This document shows, piece by piece, positions 9,450 to 17,593 of a DNA stretch of 20,939 bases. Numbering within the stretch: the stretch's first letter is position 1; each line of letters begins with the position of its first letter. The stretch is taken from assembly GCA_001687465.1 (NCBI GenBank), contig LVLI01001723.1, forward strand, positions 1 to 20,939. The letters are read 5' to 3'. The notes under the pieces are model-generated. The model did not search any database. It was not told where the DNA came from and was given only the letters and a program-made list of their open reading frames with translations. Made by a program: the position numbers and the translations under genes. This DNA is from Halocafeteria seosinensis (lineage: Eukaryota; Sar; Bigyra; Bicosoecida).

Positions 9450-12400
9450 TTAGTATTGTTCCTTGACAGCTCTCTGCTTATCGTACTCATCACCGTTGTC
9501 CTCTTTCGATTGGGCAAGTGGGTCTGAGCCGTACCTTCGTATTGCCGCTGTCAGAACATCTTCAAACACCGGTAGTCTAACATGCAGTCCTAAAGGGATC
9601 GCACACAGTGAAGGAGCCCAATATTTATTCTCAGTAATGGATTCGCAAGATCGAGGTGTCCTCGGCCGACTGTCGAAAGGGTTAAACGCTGCCCCTGGAG
9701 AGAGCAAAATTTCTAATCGGTGGCGCTTAGGATGATCAACTGGATAGTTCAGATTCTCGTATAACCTGAAAACGATATGAGACAGGTAGTCCAGCTCCGG
9801 TGTAGCTGACAGCATCTCTAGTGCGTCGGAGGAAATGAGAGGATTTTCAACTTCGTTATCAGCGCAAATGACTTCAGTCCAGTAACGAAGCACATTAATT
9901 AGGCTTGTTACATGACTTTCCGAAGTAAAGTACAACCGTGTTCGAACATGTCTCGAAGGTGTTCTAACAACCGCATATCCTCCGTCTTCAGCAACTCGGG
10001 AATCCAATTGGTGGACATTCTCTCGTAAATCAGCCATATCCCACGTTTCCACTTCTTCACTGTCCGCAGCTTCCTGGTCATCTTCTTCCCGCATATCAGC
10101 TACAGAGTAAGCCGGTGTTGTATTATCTTCTTCGATGTTCGTGCTTGAAACCTCACGGGATGTCCAATGTTCGCTTGTTGCATCCTTCGATTTCTCGCTC
10201 TTAGAGCGTTGGATGTCATGCTTACCTGAATTGTCCTCCTGTGTATGATTGCTCCCCTCGCCGCTTGCAACCGAAGCAGGGCCTTCTCGTTGCCGGTTAT
10301 GAGGAACTGCGAGCACACTGTCACCAGATCCCAAGGCATTCAAAGTTCCTGTAAATTTGTTACTGGGTTCAGCTGGCAGCTCTTGATCAGACGAGGCGGA
10401 GACCGAACGAATGCGCTCATATGCAGCCTCCTTTACCGGCGCTTTATTTTTGGTTCGTCGCATCGACTCATATACGGTGTTTTCCTCCCGGCCATATACA
10501 GCCTTACCAGTCTCTCGATGCTTTGACCCACTTTGCTTGTCCTCAACAGCACCGGACGAGCGACCGCGTTGAACATCGAAAGCAGATAAAGCTATACCTA
10601 GAGCAGGCGAGCTGTTTCTCCTGACCAGCGCCCGACGAGGGAGAGTTGGTAACATCGGATCCGCCGAAAAGGAAGAATCTTGGTTTGCTTGACTAACCCC
10701 ATCAGAAATGGCAGAGCCTTGACTTTTTGGACTATCCGGGGGAGACTGTTCTTTGGATTCGTTAGAAGGTACCGCAACAGCGGTAACGTCGCCACGGTCC
10801 TCCCACGAAACTCCTGTAGCTTTACCTTTCGTTTTGTCTTCTTGTTGTACTGCCGTCGACGTATCGCTCACTGCGGAACGAGAATCATCAAATCCGACAG
10901 TGTCATCTCCGTCATCTTCCGGGTAGTCGACCTCCTCAGCGACTGTGTCATATATTTCGCCAGACTCATAACCCTGTTTTTTGAATGTGACGTTTACGTT
11001 AGAAGCTGAAACGGCGGTCATATCAAAAAACAGTTTGCGAAGAAGGTGATGGCAAATATCAGCGGATATATCCCTCTTATCAGACGCGGTAATACCGTAT
11101 TCCTGTGGGATAATGATGTCAGCAAACGCACGTGTTAAGAAGTAAATTTCTTGCATTCCTTCGAGACCGATATGCTGGTTGTGTAATGTGTCGTATTTTA
11201 CGCAGTCGTAAATATCCGGTATCTTGCTTAGATCCCATCGTTTTTTCTTCGGATGAAATAAACCTTTCTTCAACTTCATCCATCGATCGTGCATTAGCCA
11301 CAACGTTTCGTTGGCATACAGCTGAGATTGAGACCGCAAGGCTACACCGCCTCTGGTATCGCCTTCTTCCATAGTCGCCGTCGAGAGCAACGCTTTTGAT
11401 CTGCCACGCGATTTACCAGATAAAGGAGAGTGCTGTTCGTTTTCTAATTTTTTCGAGATCTGAGAAACTAGATTGTCAATGTGAGTGTAGAGCTCATGGA
11501 GCCGAATTTCCGGATCATTCCCAATATATCGTAACGCTCTTAACAAAGAGACATCGCGGGTTGGGGCTACCGACTCTACCAAGTCCGGGGATATTAACCG
11601 CAACAACTTCTCCTGGCTATCGATCTCCAAATGGGGAAGACGCAGGCGAACAGCTGTGGGCGGTCGCCCATTGTGCCCGCCAGAGGGCGTGGTTTTTGAG
11701 GTTGCGTGAACAGCCATCGTCGACTGTGTTGCATTGGGGGAGCTATGTGGCATGCTACCCTGCGAGTTTGCTGAGTCAGGCTTCTTGGCGGTATGTTCAC
11801 TGGCTTTAGGCATTCTACCGGGCGACGCCGAGTAACCCCCATTCATCGTAATAGCTTCCCTTAGCTTCGATTTTATGTCAGCCATGGCTTTCGTTGCCGA
11901 TTCGCAGTGGTCCAGCATTTGTCCTGTATTATCAAATCGAACGAGGGATGCAAGGATGGGTGTAAGCTCACCTTCCAAGTCCAGGAAACCCTTAGCGAAC
12001 GCAGCTGCCGTCATTTGCACCCGCCCTTCATCGCTTGAGTATATCTTCAAATCGTGCCGGTATGTGGAGTGCAAACGCAACAGGCCCAAGCTGTCCCCAG
12101 GATACATACTACCTCTAAACATTCGTCCTAATGCCTCAGCTTGTTCCCGCCCCTTTTCCGTCAACACTCCTCCCCATTTGAGGATAAGAGTCGCTTCTGT
12201 TACATCCTCTTCCCATTCATTGTGATGAAAGGACTGGCGTTGCAAGCAATCCGCGCTAGGGGGAATCCGCGTTTCATTAGGGTCTCTTGACGGTTCCACA
12301 GGGCTTTGCATCCCTACTGTTTCCTGCTCAGGGAGCGAAGTGTCCACATTCAGAGACGGACTACAGCCCTGAGTGTCTACGCTTCCCATTTCATTGGGGG

Positions 12401-14189
12401 AACCCACAGTATCGTTACCCTCAAAGGCCGCCCATTTGGTAGGCTTGATTTGGACTTTGCGATTGATACCACTAAACTGTCCACCTTTTTCCAATACTGC
12501 CTTAACTTGCTGGAGTTTTTCCATACTCTCTATCTCAGCTTCACTGTCACTATCCCGGTGGGACGCTACATCGACTAACTTCCGTGTCACATCCAAGACC
12601 AACTGCAATTCTTGAGCCCGCTTAAGCTTGATTTCCTCCCGTGGTTTCTTTGCAAAGACGCGAAACAATTTTAGAAACAGCGGATGCGAGACTGTCATCT
12701 TCAATTTCTGCTTCGGAGTTCGATCGCCGTGACGAATTACAGCAGCCACACAGCGTAATTCTTCAGGTCGGCGGCCGTTATTTTGTTTTGATTTACCTCG
12801 CGAGGCTTTATCACTACTGGAACTCGGTGAGGCAGACCCGTCATCTTCTTGGTTTTTGGATTTTCGGTTGGATACCCTTCCCAATGGCCGTCGAGGACCC
12901 TTTGGACGTGTCCGTAGTCTAGTGGGAGCAACAGCTCGTAGCATCATGAGACAAAGCAGTTGAGCAGTGTCATCATAATATTTATGGCTTTTCTTTACGA
13001 AGCTCCAACCATTTACATCACAAACGAAGGACCTCTCGTGAGTACGCAGTAAATCAAAACCACATACATTTTGCCGAAAGGCGAGGCATACTTTTCGAGC
13101 CAGCTCTTTTTCTTCATGGGTAAGCATAATCGGAAACCTCACTTCCTTTCCTTCACTGTCTCTCCATACAATCCCATCCACGACTGGACTCTTTCTGGCT
13201 TCTGCATGTGCATAATCCGGACCCACGATATATATTTTTATGTCTGTACCTTGGGTCATCACGAATTCTTCATAAATATAGGAGCGTCCGTCTTTCCCTC
13301 CACGAATGGTGTTAATATCCCGATAGAATTCACTGCTTTTGTTTTGAACTTTCCTAAACAGTCGTTTGCAACCTCCACCTAATCGTCGCGGATAATAGAT
13401 GTACACATTATGATCCTCAGCATCAACAGGTTTCTCCACGAACGGCTTCGATAACTTTTCCCCATTTATTTCCAAGGAGTCTTCGTCTTCCCTTATTTGA
13501 GGCGGTGGATCATCATCCATATTCAGTAAAAGTTGCCGTGGGGTAGGGATGTTGTGCTGCTTCAGCACTTCGTAGAACTTCCGTCGATCGCGCAGTACCC
13601 GTTCAGCATGGATGTCATTGACACAGAATGGACGTCTTAGTCGTACGTAAGCCTCAGCTTTCTCCAGAGGGAACCCAGTGGAGAAGAAAGAAATCAAGCA
13701 GTCCACAATGGGCCATTCTTCTGGTGGCTGATTCAGAATGCAGTCGTCTCCGAAAATAATAATATCAAAGTGTCCATAGGCGGAAAGTCGTCCAAGAATT
13801 TCTTCCATGGGTTTGGAATGTGCTTTCTTGTCACGAGCCGCCACCCCAACCCGAATGGGTCTGGCCACACCTACCGTCCGATGTTTTCGTCGAGCCCACT
13901 GCTCCCGCGTATGGAGATGGTTGCGTGAAGAAGGAGGAGCTCCTGCTGCTGCTCCACCACCGCCTCCCCCTCCTCCTGAAACACTGTTGGCAGACTCCGG
14001 AGGTGTAATGGGTGCGCTCTGGTCATCCTGTTTCGAGGAGGAAGTGGCCTGCAGGAATTCATCAGATGATTCTCCTCCCGTCACAAATCGAGATGGAGTA
14101 CTCTCCGTGGCACTGGCACCACTAGTATCGACAGCAGCAGCAGTAGTAGCCTGTCCTGCTCGCTCACTGGAAGACACGTCATAATTCAT
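9450..14189 (-). CDS. PPIP5K: Diphosphoinositol pentakisphosphate kinase (PPIP5K/Vip1), intronless
   Basis: One uninterrupted frame of 1,579 residues from the ATG at 14189. The family makes inositol pyrophosphates (1-InsP7 and InsP8) from InsP6 and 5-InsP7, signals linked to phosphate and energy status. Residues 1-105 are low-complexity with a poly-Gly run. Residues about 110-425 are the ATP-grasp kinase: RPIRVGVAARDKKAHSKPM, KPFVEKPVDAEDHNVYIYYP, and the metal-binding end FVCDVNGWSFVK. The histidine acid phosphatase-like domain begins at RHGDRTPKQK (486), continues with WDLSKIPDIYDCVKYD (about 985-1000) and PQEYGIT, and resumes at FTSESHVTSL (1421). Both kinase and phosphatase landmarks are present. 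An unusually long, Ser/Glu/Asp-rich, probably disordered insert (about 1085-1405) splits the phosphatase domain. Neighbouring genes have introns, this one has none. It is divergent from the seven-helix gene and convergent with the esterase. Confidence 0.97.
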   Translation of the reverse strand: MNYDVSSSERAGQATTAAAVDTSGASATESTPSRFVTGGESSDEFLQATSSSKQDDQSAPITPPESANSVSGGGGGGGGAAAGAPPSSRNHLHTREQWARRKHRTVGVARPIRVGVAARDKKAHSKPMEEILGRLSAYGHFDIIIFGDDCILNQPPEEWPIVDCLISFFSTGFPLEKAEAYVRLRRPFCVNDIHAERVLRDRRKFYEVLKQHNIPTPRQLLLNMDDDPPPQIREDEDSLEINGEKLSKPFVEKPVDAEDHNVYIYYPRRLGGGCKRLFRKVQNKSSEFYRDINTIRGGKDGRSYIYEEFVMTQGTDIKIYIVGPDYAHAEARKSPVVDGIVWRDSEGKEVRFPIMLTHEEKELARKVCLAFRQNVCGFDLLRTHERSFVCDVNGWSFVKKSHKYYDDTAQLLCLMMLRAVAPTRLRTRPKGPRRPLGRVSNRKSKNQEDDGSASPSSSSDKASRGKSKQNNGRRPEELRCVAAVIRHGDRTPKQKLKMTVSHPLFLKLFRVFAKKPREEIKLKRAQELQLVLDVTRKLVDVASHRDSDSEAEIESMEKLQQVKAVLEKGGQFSGINRKVQIKPTKWAAFEGNDTVGSPNEMGSVDTQGCSPSLNVDTSLPEQETVGMQSPVEPSRDPNETRIPPSADCLQRQSFHHNEWEEDVTEATLILKWGGVLTEKGREQAEALGRMFRGSMYPGDSLGLLRLHSTYRHDLKIYSSDEGRVQMTAAAFAKGFLDLEGELTPILASLVRFDNTGQMLDHCESATKAMADIKSKLREAITMNGGYSASPGRMPKASEHTAKKPDSANSQGSMPHSSPNATQSTMAVHATSKTTPSGGHNGRPPTAVRLRLPHLEIDSQEKLLRLISPDLVESVAPTRDVSLLRALRYIGNDPEIRLHELYTHIDNLVSQISKKLENEQHSPLSGKSRGRSKALLSTATMEEGDTRGGVALRSQSQLYANETLWLMHDRWMKLKKGLFHPKKKRWDLSKIPDIYDCVKYDTLHNQHIGLEGMQEIYFLTRAFADIIIPQEYGITASDKRDISADICHHLLRKLFFDMTAVSASNVNVTFKKQGYESGEIYDTVAEEVDYPEDDGDDTVGFDDSRSAVSDTSTAVQQEDKTKGKATGVSWEDRGDVTAVAVPSNESKEQSPPDSPKSQGSAISDGVSQANQDSSFSADPMLPTLPRRALVRRNSSPALGIALSAFDVQRGRSSGAVEDKQSGSKHRETGKAVYGREENTVYESMRRTKNKAPVKEAAYERIRSVSASSDQELPAEPSNKFTGTLNALGSGDSVLAVPHNRQREGPASVASGEGSNHTQEDNSGKHDIQRSKSEKSKDATSEHWTSREVSSTNIEEDNTTPAYSVADMREEDDQEAADSEEVETWDMADLRENVHQLDSRVAEDGGYAVVRTPSRHVRTRLYFTSESHVTSLINVLRYWTEVICADNEVENPLISSDALEMLSATPELDYLSHIVFRLYENLNYPVDHPKRHRLEILLSPGAAFNPFDSRPRTPRSCESITENKYWAPSLCAIPLGLHVRLPVFEDVLTAAIRRYGSDPLAQSKEDNGDEYDKQRAVKEQY

Positions 14190-14704
14190 GTTCGCCACCA
14201 GATACACTATAGACCACGGAAACAGTCCCCTTGCTCAAAGTGTGCTCTGGTCTGGTCTGGGGTTTAACAAGACGGCGTTTTCGTGCCTGAATGATTACAT
14301 TGACCGACTTCAAGCTGAAGGGCCTTGCATGTTGCAGCCCTGAGGAAGAAGAGCTACAGTAAACTCAGCTACTGGTATAAGATTGACAAATCGACACCGA
14401 GTTGATTCTAATTGAACTCAACAGAATATACGGGTCCCTTGAGCGTAGGTGTAAATGCACTGTTGCTAGACAATAGCTTCTGCGTGGGCCGCATTTCATT
14501 CATTCATTTACTGCGTATCACCCGCGAATGCGCATCTACCTACATCCACAATAATGCTGCCCTGGACGTAGTATTGACGACGGGCGATACACTCAGAGGA
14601 TTGGCCGCCCCATGGACGGCATAGCTTCTTTACAGCAACCAACAGCCAGAGAAGAGGGAGACGTCAATTCCAGTCCATCCAGTATGAAGAGCACCTGAAC
14701 TGAC
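14190..14704. promoter_or_regulatory. Divergent promoter region between PPIP5K and the seven-helix gene
   Basis: Some 515 bp separate the two start codons, so both 5' UTRs and promoters must fit here unless non-coding exons extend further. A GGTCTGGTCTGG direct repeat lies near 14249-14260. No convincing TATA box or other core element was assigned. The open frame at 14412-14624 has no family features and is treated as chance. Confidence 0.45.
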
Positions 14705-15911
14705 ATGGTACTGCGCGGAACGTTGCTCCCCTTACCGGTAGTGTATGGGGGCTCCATGACCACAAGAGAGTTGCTGGAAATGACAGAGGCACACAGCAGT
14801 AGCAGTGATGCCATAACTGGTCTCACATGGACGCTGACCATCATCTATTTCCTGGGCTCGGCGGCCACGGCACTTCAATTTTATAACATTGACAGGCATT
14901 TCAGTTCCTGGGTCAGACAGAAAAAGATATTTGCTCTCTTAGGGGCTTCTCTATTAGGTATGTTCCGTATCGCTCCTTGAACAGACAGCAATTGTATATC
15001 ATTCTCACCGTGATATATATATATATTCCCTGGCAGTACGGACGTTCGCGTTAGGAGTGGCGGCTTCATCGCGAGATGTGGCAATTGCCGTAGCGGGCAA
15101 TCAATCATCTCCCGCGGTATTTGTTTTAGATTACTTTGCGTCAATACTCATGATATTTGGTCTATTTGCGCAATTGATGCAATGGTAAGCATATCAGCCT
15201 GAACTATCAATTATACAATTTTTAGTACTATGTGGTATGTGCAGGTCGACGGCGTTTCAGATATTGTCAGAAGACTACGAGAAAGAAAGAAAAAGGCTTC
15301 GAAAATTTGTTGCCACCCTTGTGCTATTATTCATTTTGGAAATGCTTATCGAAATCATAGCATACGGTGCCGCCCGACACCGCCCCTCCTTACAGGAACG
15401 CATAGAATTCGGAGGAAACGTTGTCTATTCGATATTGCTGCTGTTACTCGGTGGGGCGATCGGATACTCAGTTTTAGCTGCATTGGCGGTTGTGGGTAAC
15501 ACTGCTATTTCTCCGCATATTCGCACCCAACAGAGGCAACGGATGGTCTACTATGGTACTTCAATCAGTGTAACCATGGTCATTCGTTCGCTGCTATTAC
15601 TTACGCTAGCAGGTGAGTACTTCCATGGAAGCCGTACCGAGCTGAATGTAAGTCCCCAAGTGATCACGATACCTTGAAAACTAAATGTTTGCCAATGTTG
15701 CCTCGTCATTTCTTTACAGAGCGCTGAAAAATACGGGAGTTTTCTGCTGTGTTACTACTTGTTGTTAGATCTCTATCCCATTGTCGTACTACTATTTCAC
15801 AATAGGCATATTCCTGTCATGATGATGTCTGTACAGCCCCAGTTCAAGTTTGAGTCGACCCCTTTACAAGTGGATGGCGAGTCCACGTCCTATGGGACAC
15901 TCAACTATTAA
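14705..15911 (+). CDS. Seven-transmembrane protein, THH1/TOM1/TOM3-like
   Basis: Four exons (14705-14957, 15037-15184, 15245-15647, 15720-15911) join in phase with good GT-AG sites and give 331 residues. Seven hydrophobic helices are visible, beginning near TIIYFLGSAATAL, KIFALLGASLLG, FVLDYFASILMIFGLF, FVATLVLLFILEMLIEIIAY, VVYSILLLLLGGAIGYSVL, ISVTMVIRSLLLLTLAG and LLCYYLLLDLYPIVVLLF. The size, the charged loop after helix 3 (SEDYEKERKRLRK) and the YYLLLDLYP ending resemble the plant THH1/TOM1/TOM3 family of tonoplast/endomembrane proteins, some of which are exploited by tobamoviruses. That family label is inference from pattern; a generic seven-helix, GPCR-like protein is the fallback. The third donor needs GTAAGT at 15648: using GTGAGT at 15613 would run into a stop at once. 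A second ATG at 14756 is a possible alternative start. Confidence 0.75.
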
Positions 15912-15962
15912 CGCCAAAAGAATATAAACAAATCAATCCCCACATTCCATGTGAAATACTGT
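15912..15962. other. Very short convergent 3' spacer
   Basis: The seven-helix gene (+) and the zinc-cluster gene (-) stop only 51 bp apart, so their 3' UTRs almost certainly overlap. On the plus strand an AATATAAACAAA word at 15920-15931 is the only A-rich signal seen. Confidence 0.5.
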
Positions 15963-17249
15963 TCAATTATGTGCCTCTTCATCATCAGTCGGAGAGGGTT
16001 CGACATTCTGAGTGTCGACAGTCGGTGTGTATGCATCCTGGTACTGGTCCGAAGAAGCAGTCCTTGTGCCCGATGCCGATATCTCTTCTTTCCCATATCC
16101 AGGCATAGCAGCTGGTTCCTCTGCGGTGTCCACACTGCTTGAATGTTTCATACTGCTGCTGCTAACGAAACTAACTCTATCCTTTGCTCTCTTCTCAGAG
16201 TCACTCGGTATCGATGTTGATGGGATCACCGCCGAACCCGCAGCGAAACTCTGGTTTTCCAAGGCTGCAGGATGCTGCAGCGGATAAGACACCGGGAACA
16301 TAGTATCCTGAGCTTGAGGCGGCATTCGATACACATTATTCTCTCTCTCGGGAAATCCTTGGGGATAGTATGGTTGAGTGGGAGGGTAAACCGTCGGTAC
16401 AGAACTATAAATTACCGGAGGCAATAACAGCGGTTGGTTCGAGCTGTAATACGACGGTTCGAGAGGCTGAACGGTTGGGTAATTAGGTACCTGTGCCATG
16501 CTGAACGCTTGTTGCTCATGCGTTTGCCTCAACGATGTCAACGTTGAGGCTGCGACTTCATCCATCTCAGCCTGATGATGTGCAGTTTTGTCGTGCGAAC
16601 TTTGTTGTTCAGGCATGGAAAGCACTGCCCCCTGTGGGTATCCGTACGGTCCGACGTGGTTATAATTAAGTGGTGGGCCAGGATGGTAATATTGGACCGG
16701 CTGAGTACTCGGATAAATCATCTCTCCAGGATTGTGAGATTCATTCATCGCCCCAGGGGTATATCCTGGGTGGACCTCCCCTCGAGGCTTGCACTGACGT
16801 TTCGTCACAACATCCTGGCACAGTTCCGCCATTCCTTTATCGCTACACCTCTGTAGAAGACAAGAAACGGAAAGGGAACATTAGGACACGCGCCGCGTGG
16901 TACGCTTTTGCTTCTTTACTTACCTTGCACTGCACCGACATTGTAGGGGCAAAGAATGCATTCAAAGAGGAAAGCACCGATCACAATACTGTAACGACTA
17001 GATGGGAAGCACGATAGGGAATGACGTACCGGACGTTCCCCATCACACTTCCTTTTTGCGCGTGCACATGGTTGACAAGCTCTGGGTACTTGTTGGCGTT
17101 TCCTCCGCTTCCGCTGCTGCGAAGCAAAGAATCACTACACAGTGATACGTTCGAAATCAAGAACAAGTATTGCGGTTGTTCCTAGCACCTACGAAATGGT
17201 CTCCACCCCTCCCAGCGTAAGGGTCATTATAATCGGGGTCGTCAGCCAT
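15963..17249 (-). CDS. Zn(II)2Cys6 (fungal-type zinc cluster) transcription factor
   Basis: Four exons (17249-17193, 17116-17030, 16929-16924, 16850-15963) join in phase 0 throughout and give about 345 residues. After an acidic, Tyr-containing N-terminus comes a basic run (RKRRKRQQ) and the zinc cluster: RACQPCARAKRKCDGERP, then CK from a 6-nt microexon, then RCSDKGMAELC. The spacing CX2CX6CX5CX2CX8C is that of the Zn2Cys6 binuclear cluster, which binds DNA, often at CGG half-sites. The rest (about residue 70 on) is rich in Pro, Tyr, Gln and Ser and looks like a disordered activation region, with a Ser-rich SSSSMKHSSS stretch and an acidic end. No fungal-specific middle homology region is visible. 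An NAGNAG acceptor at exon 2 may add or drop one Gln. Target genes cannot be inferred. The DNA-binding call is strong, the downstream role unknown. Confidence 0.88.
16924..16929 (-). other. 6-nt microexon encoding a zinc-binding Cys and a Lys
   Basis: On the minus strand TGCAAG is flanked by a pyrimidine-rich acceptor ending GTGCAG and by a consensus donor GTAAGT. It encodes Cys-Lys and supplies the fourth cysteine of the zinc cluster. The exon cannot simply be longer: the next AG upstream (after GTTACAG) is followed by an in-frame TGA. Skipping it keeps the frame but removes one zinc ligand. Confidence 0.72.
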
Positions 17250-17593
17250 GCTTTTGTCCCTTGTACGGTCCTTTATTGATCCTGACGTTCCTGACGGCTC
17301 CGCCGCCGCAGTCCAGCCGTACAGTAGTTCTGACGTCCCACACTTACACTAACTCACAACGCTGTTATCGGTACGCTTTAGGGTGTTTTTGCCGCCCAAG
17401 GGGAGCCACATTAATCGCCGCTGAGCTATGACCCATTCCTCACGGTTTTTATATCCTGTTTATCTATATCTCTGCAAACGACAGCGAAGTTACTCGACAG
17501 ACAGGAGTCAGGAGTCCGGATCCTAGACAACTAGTGCCCTAGACACGATTAACACAGCGTCTTTTGCAACAGAAGAGTGAACAAAAATATACG
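17250..17593. promoter_or_regulatory. Upstream region of the zinc-cluster gene
   Basis: This 344-bp spacer precedes the minus-strand ATG at 17249. It holds two TGACGT words (17283-17288 and 17331-17336), plus a related TGACGG at 17293. These are the half-sites recognised by bZIP/CREB-type factors. Whether they function here is unknown. Nothing else was recognised. Confidence 0.3.

Noticed and set aside
12306-14184. Several plus-strand open frames of 80-125 codons opposite the PPIP5K gene
   Set aside because: They are antisense shadows of a strongly supported coding sequence and show no motifs of their own.
15951-16287. Plus-strand open frames opposite the zinc-cluster gene tail
   Set aside because: They are antisense shadows of the Ser/Pro-rich coding region.
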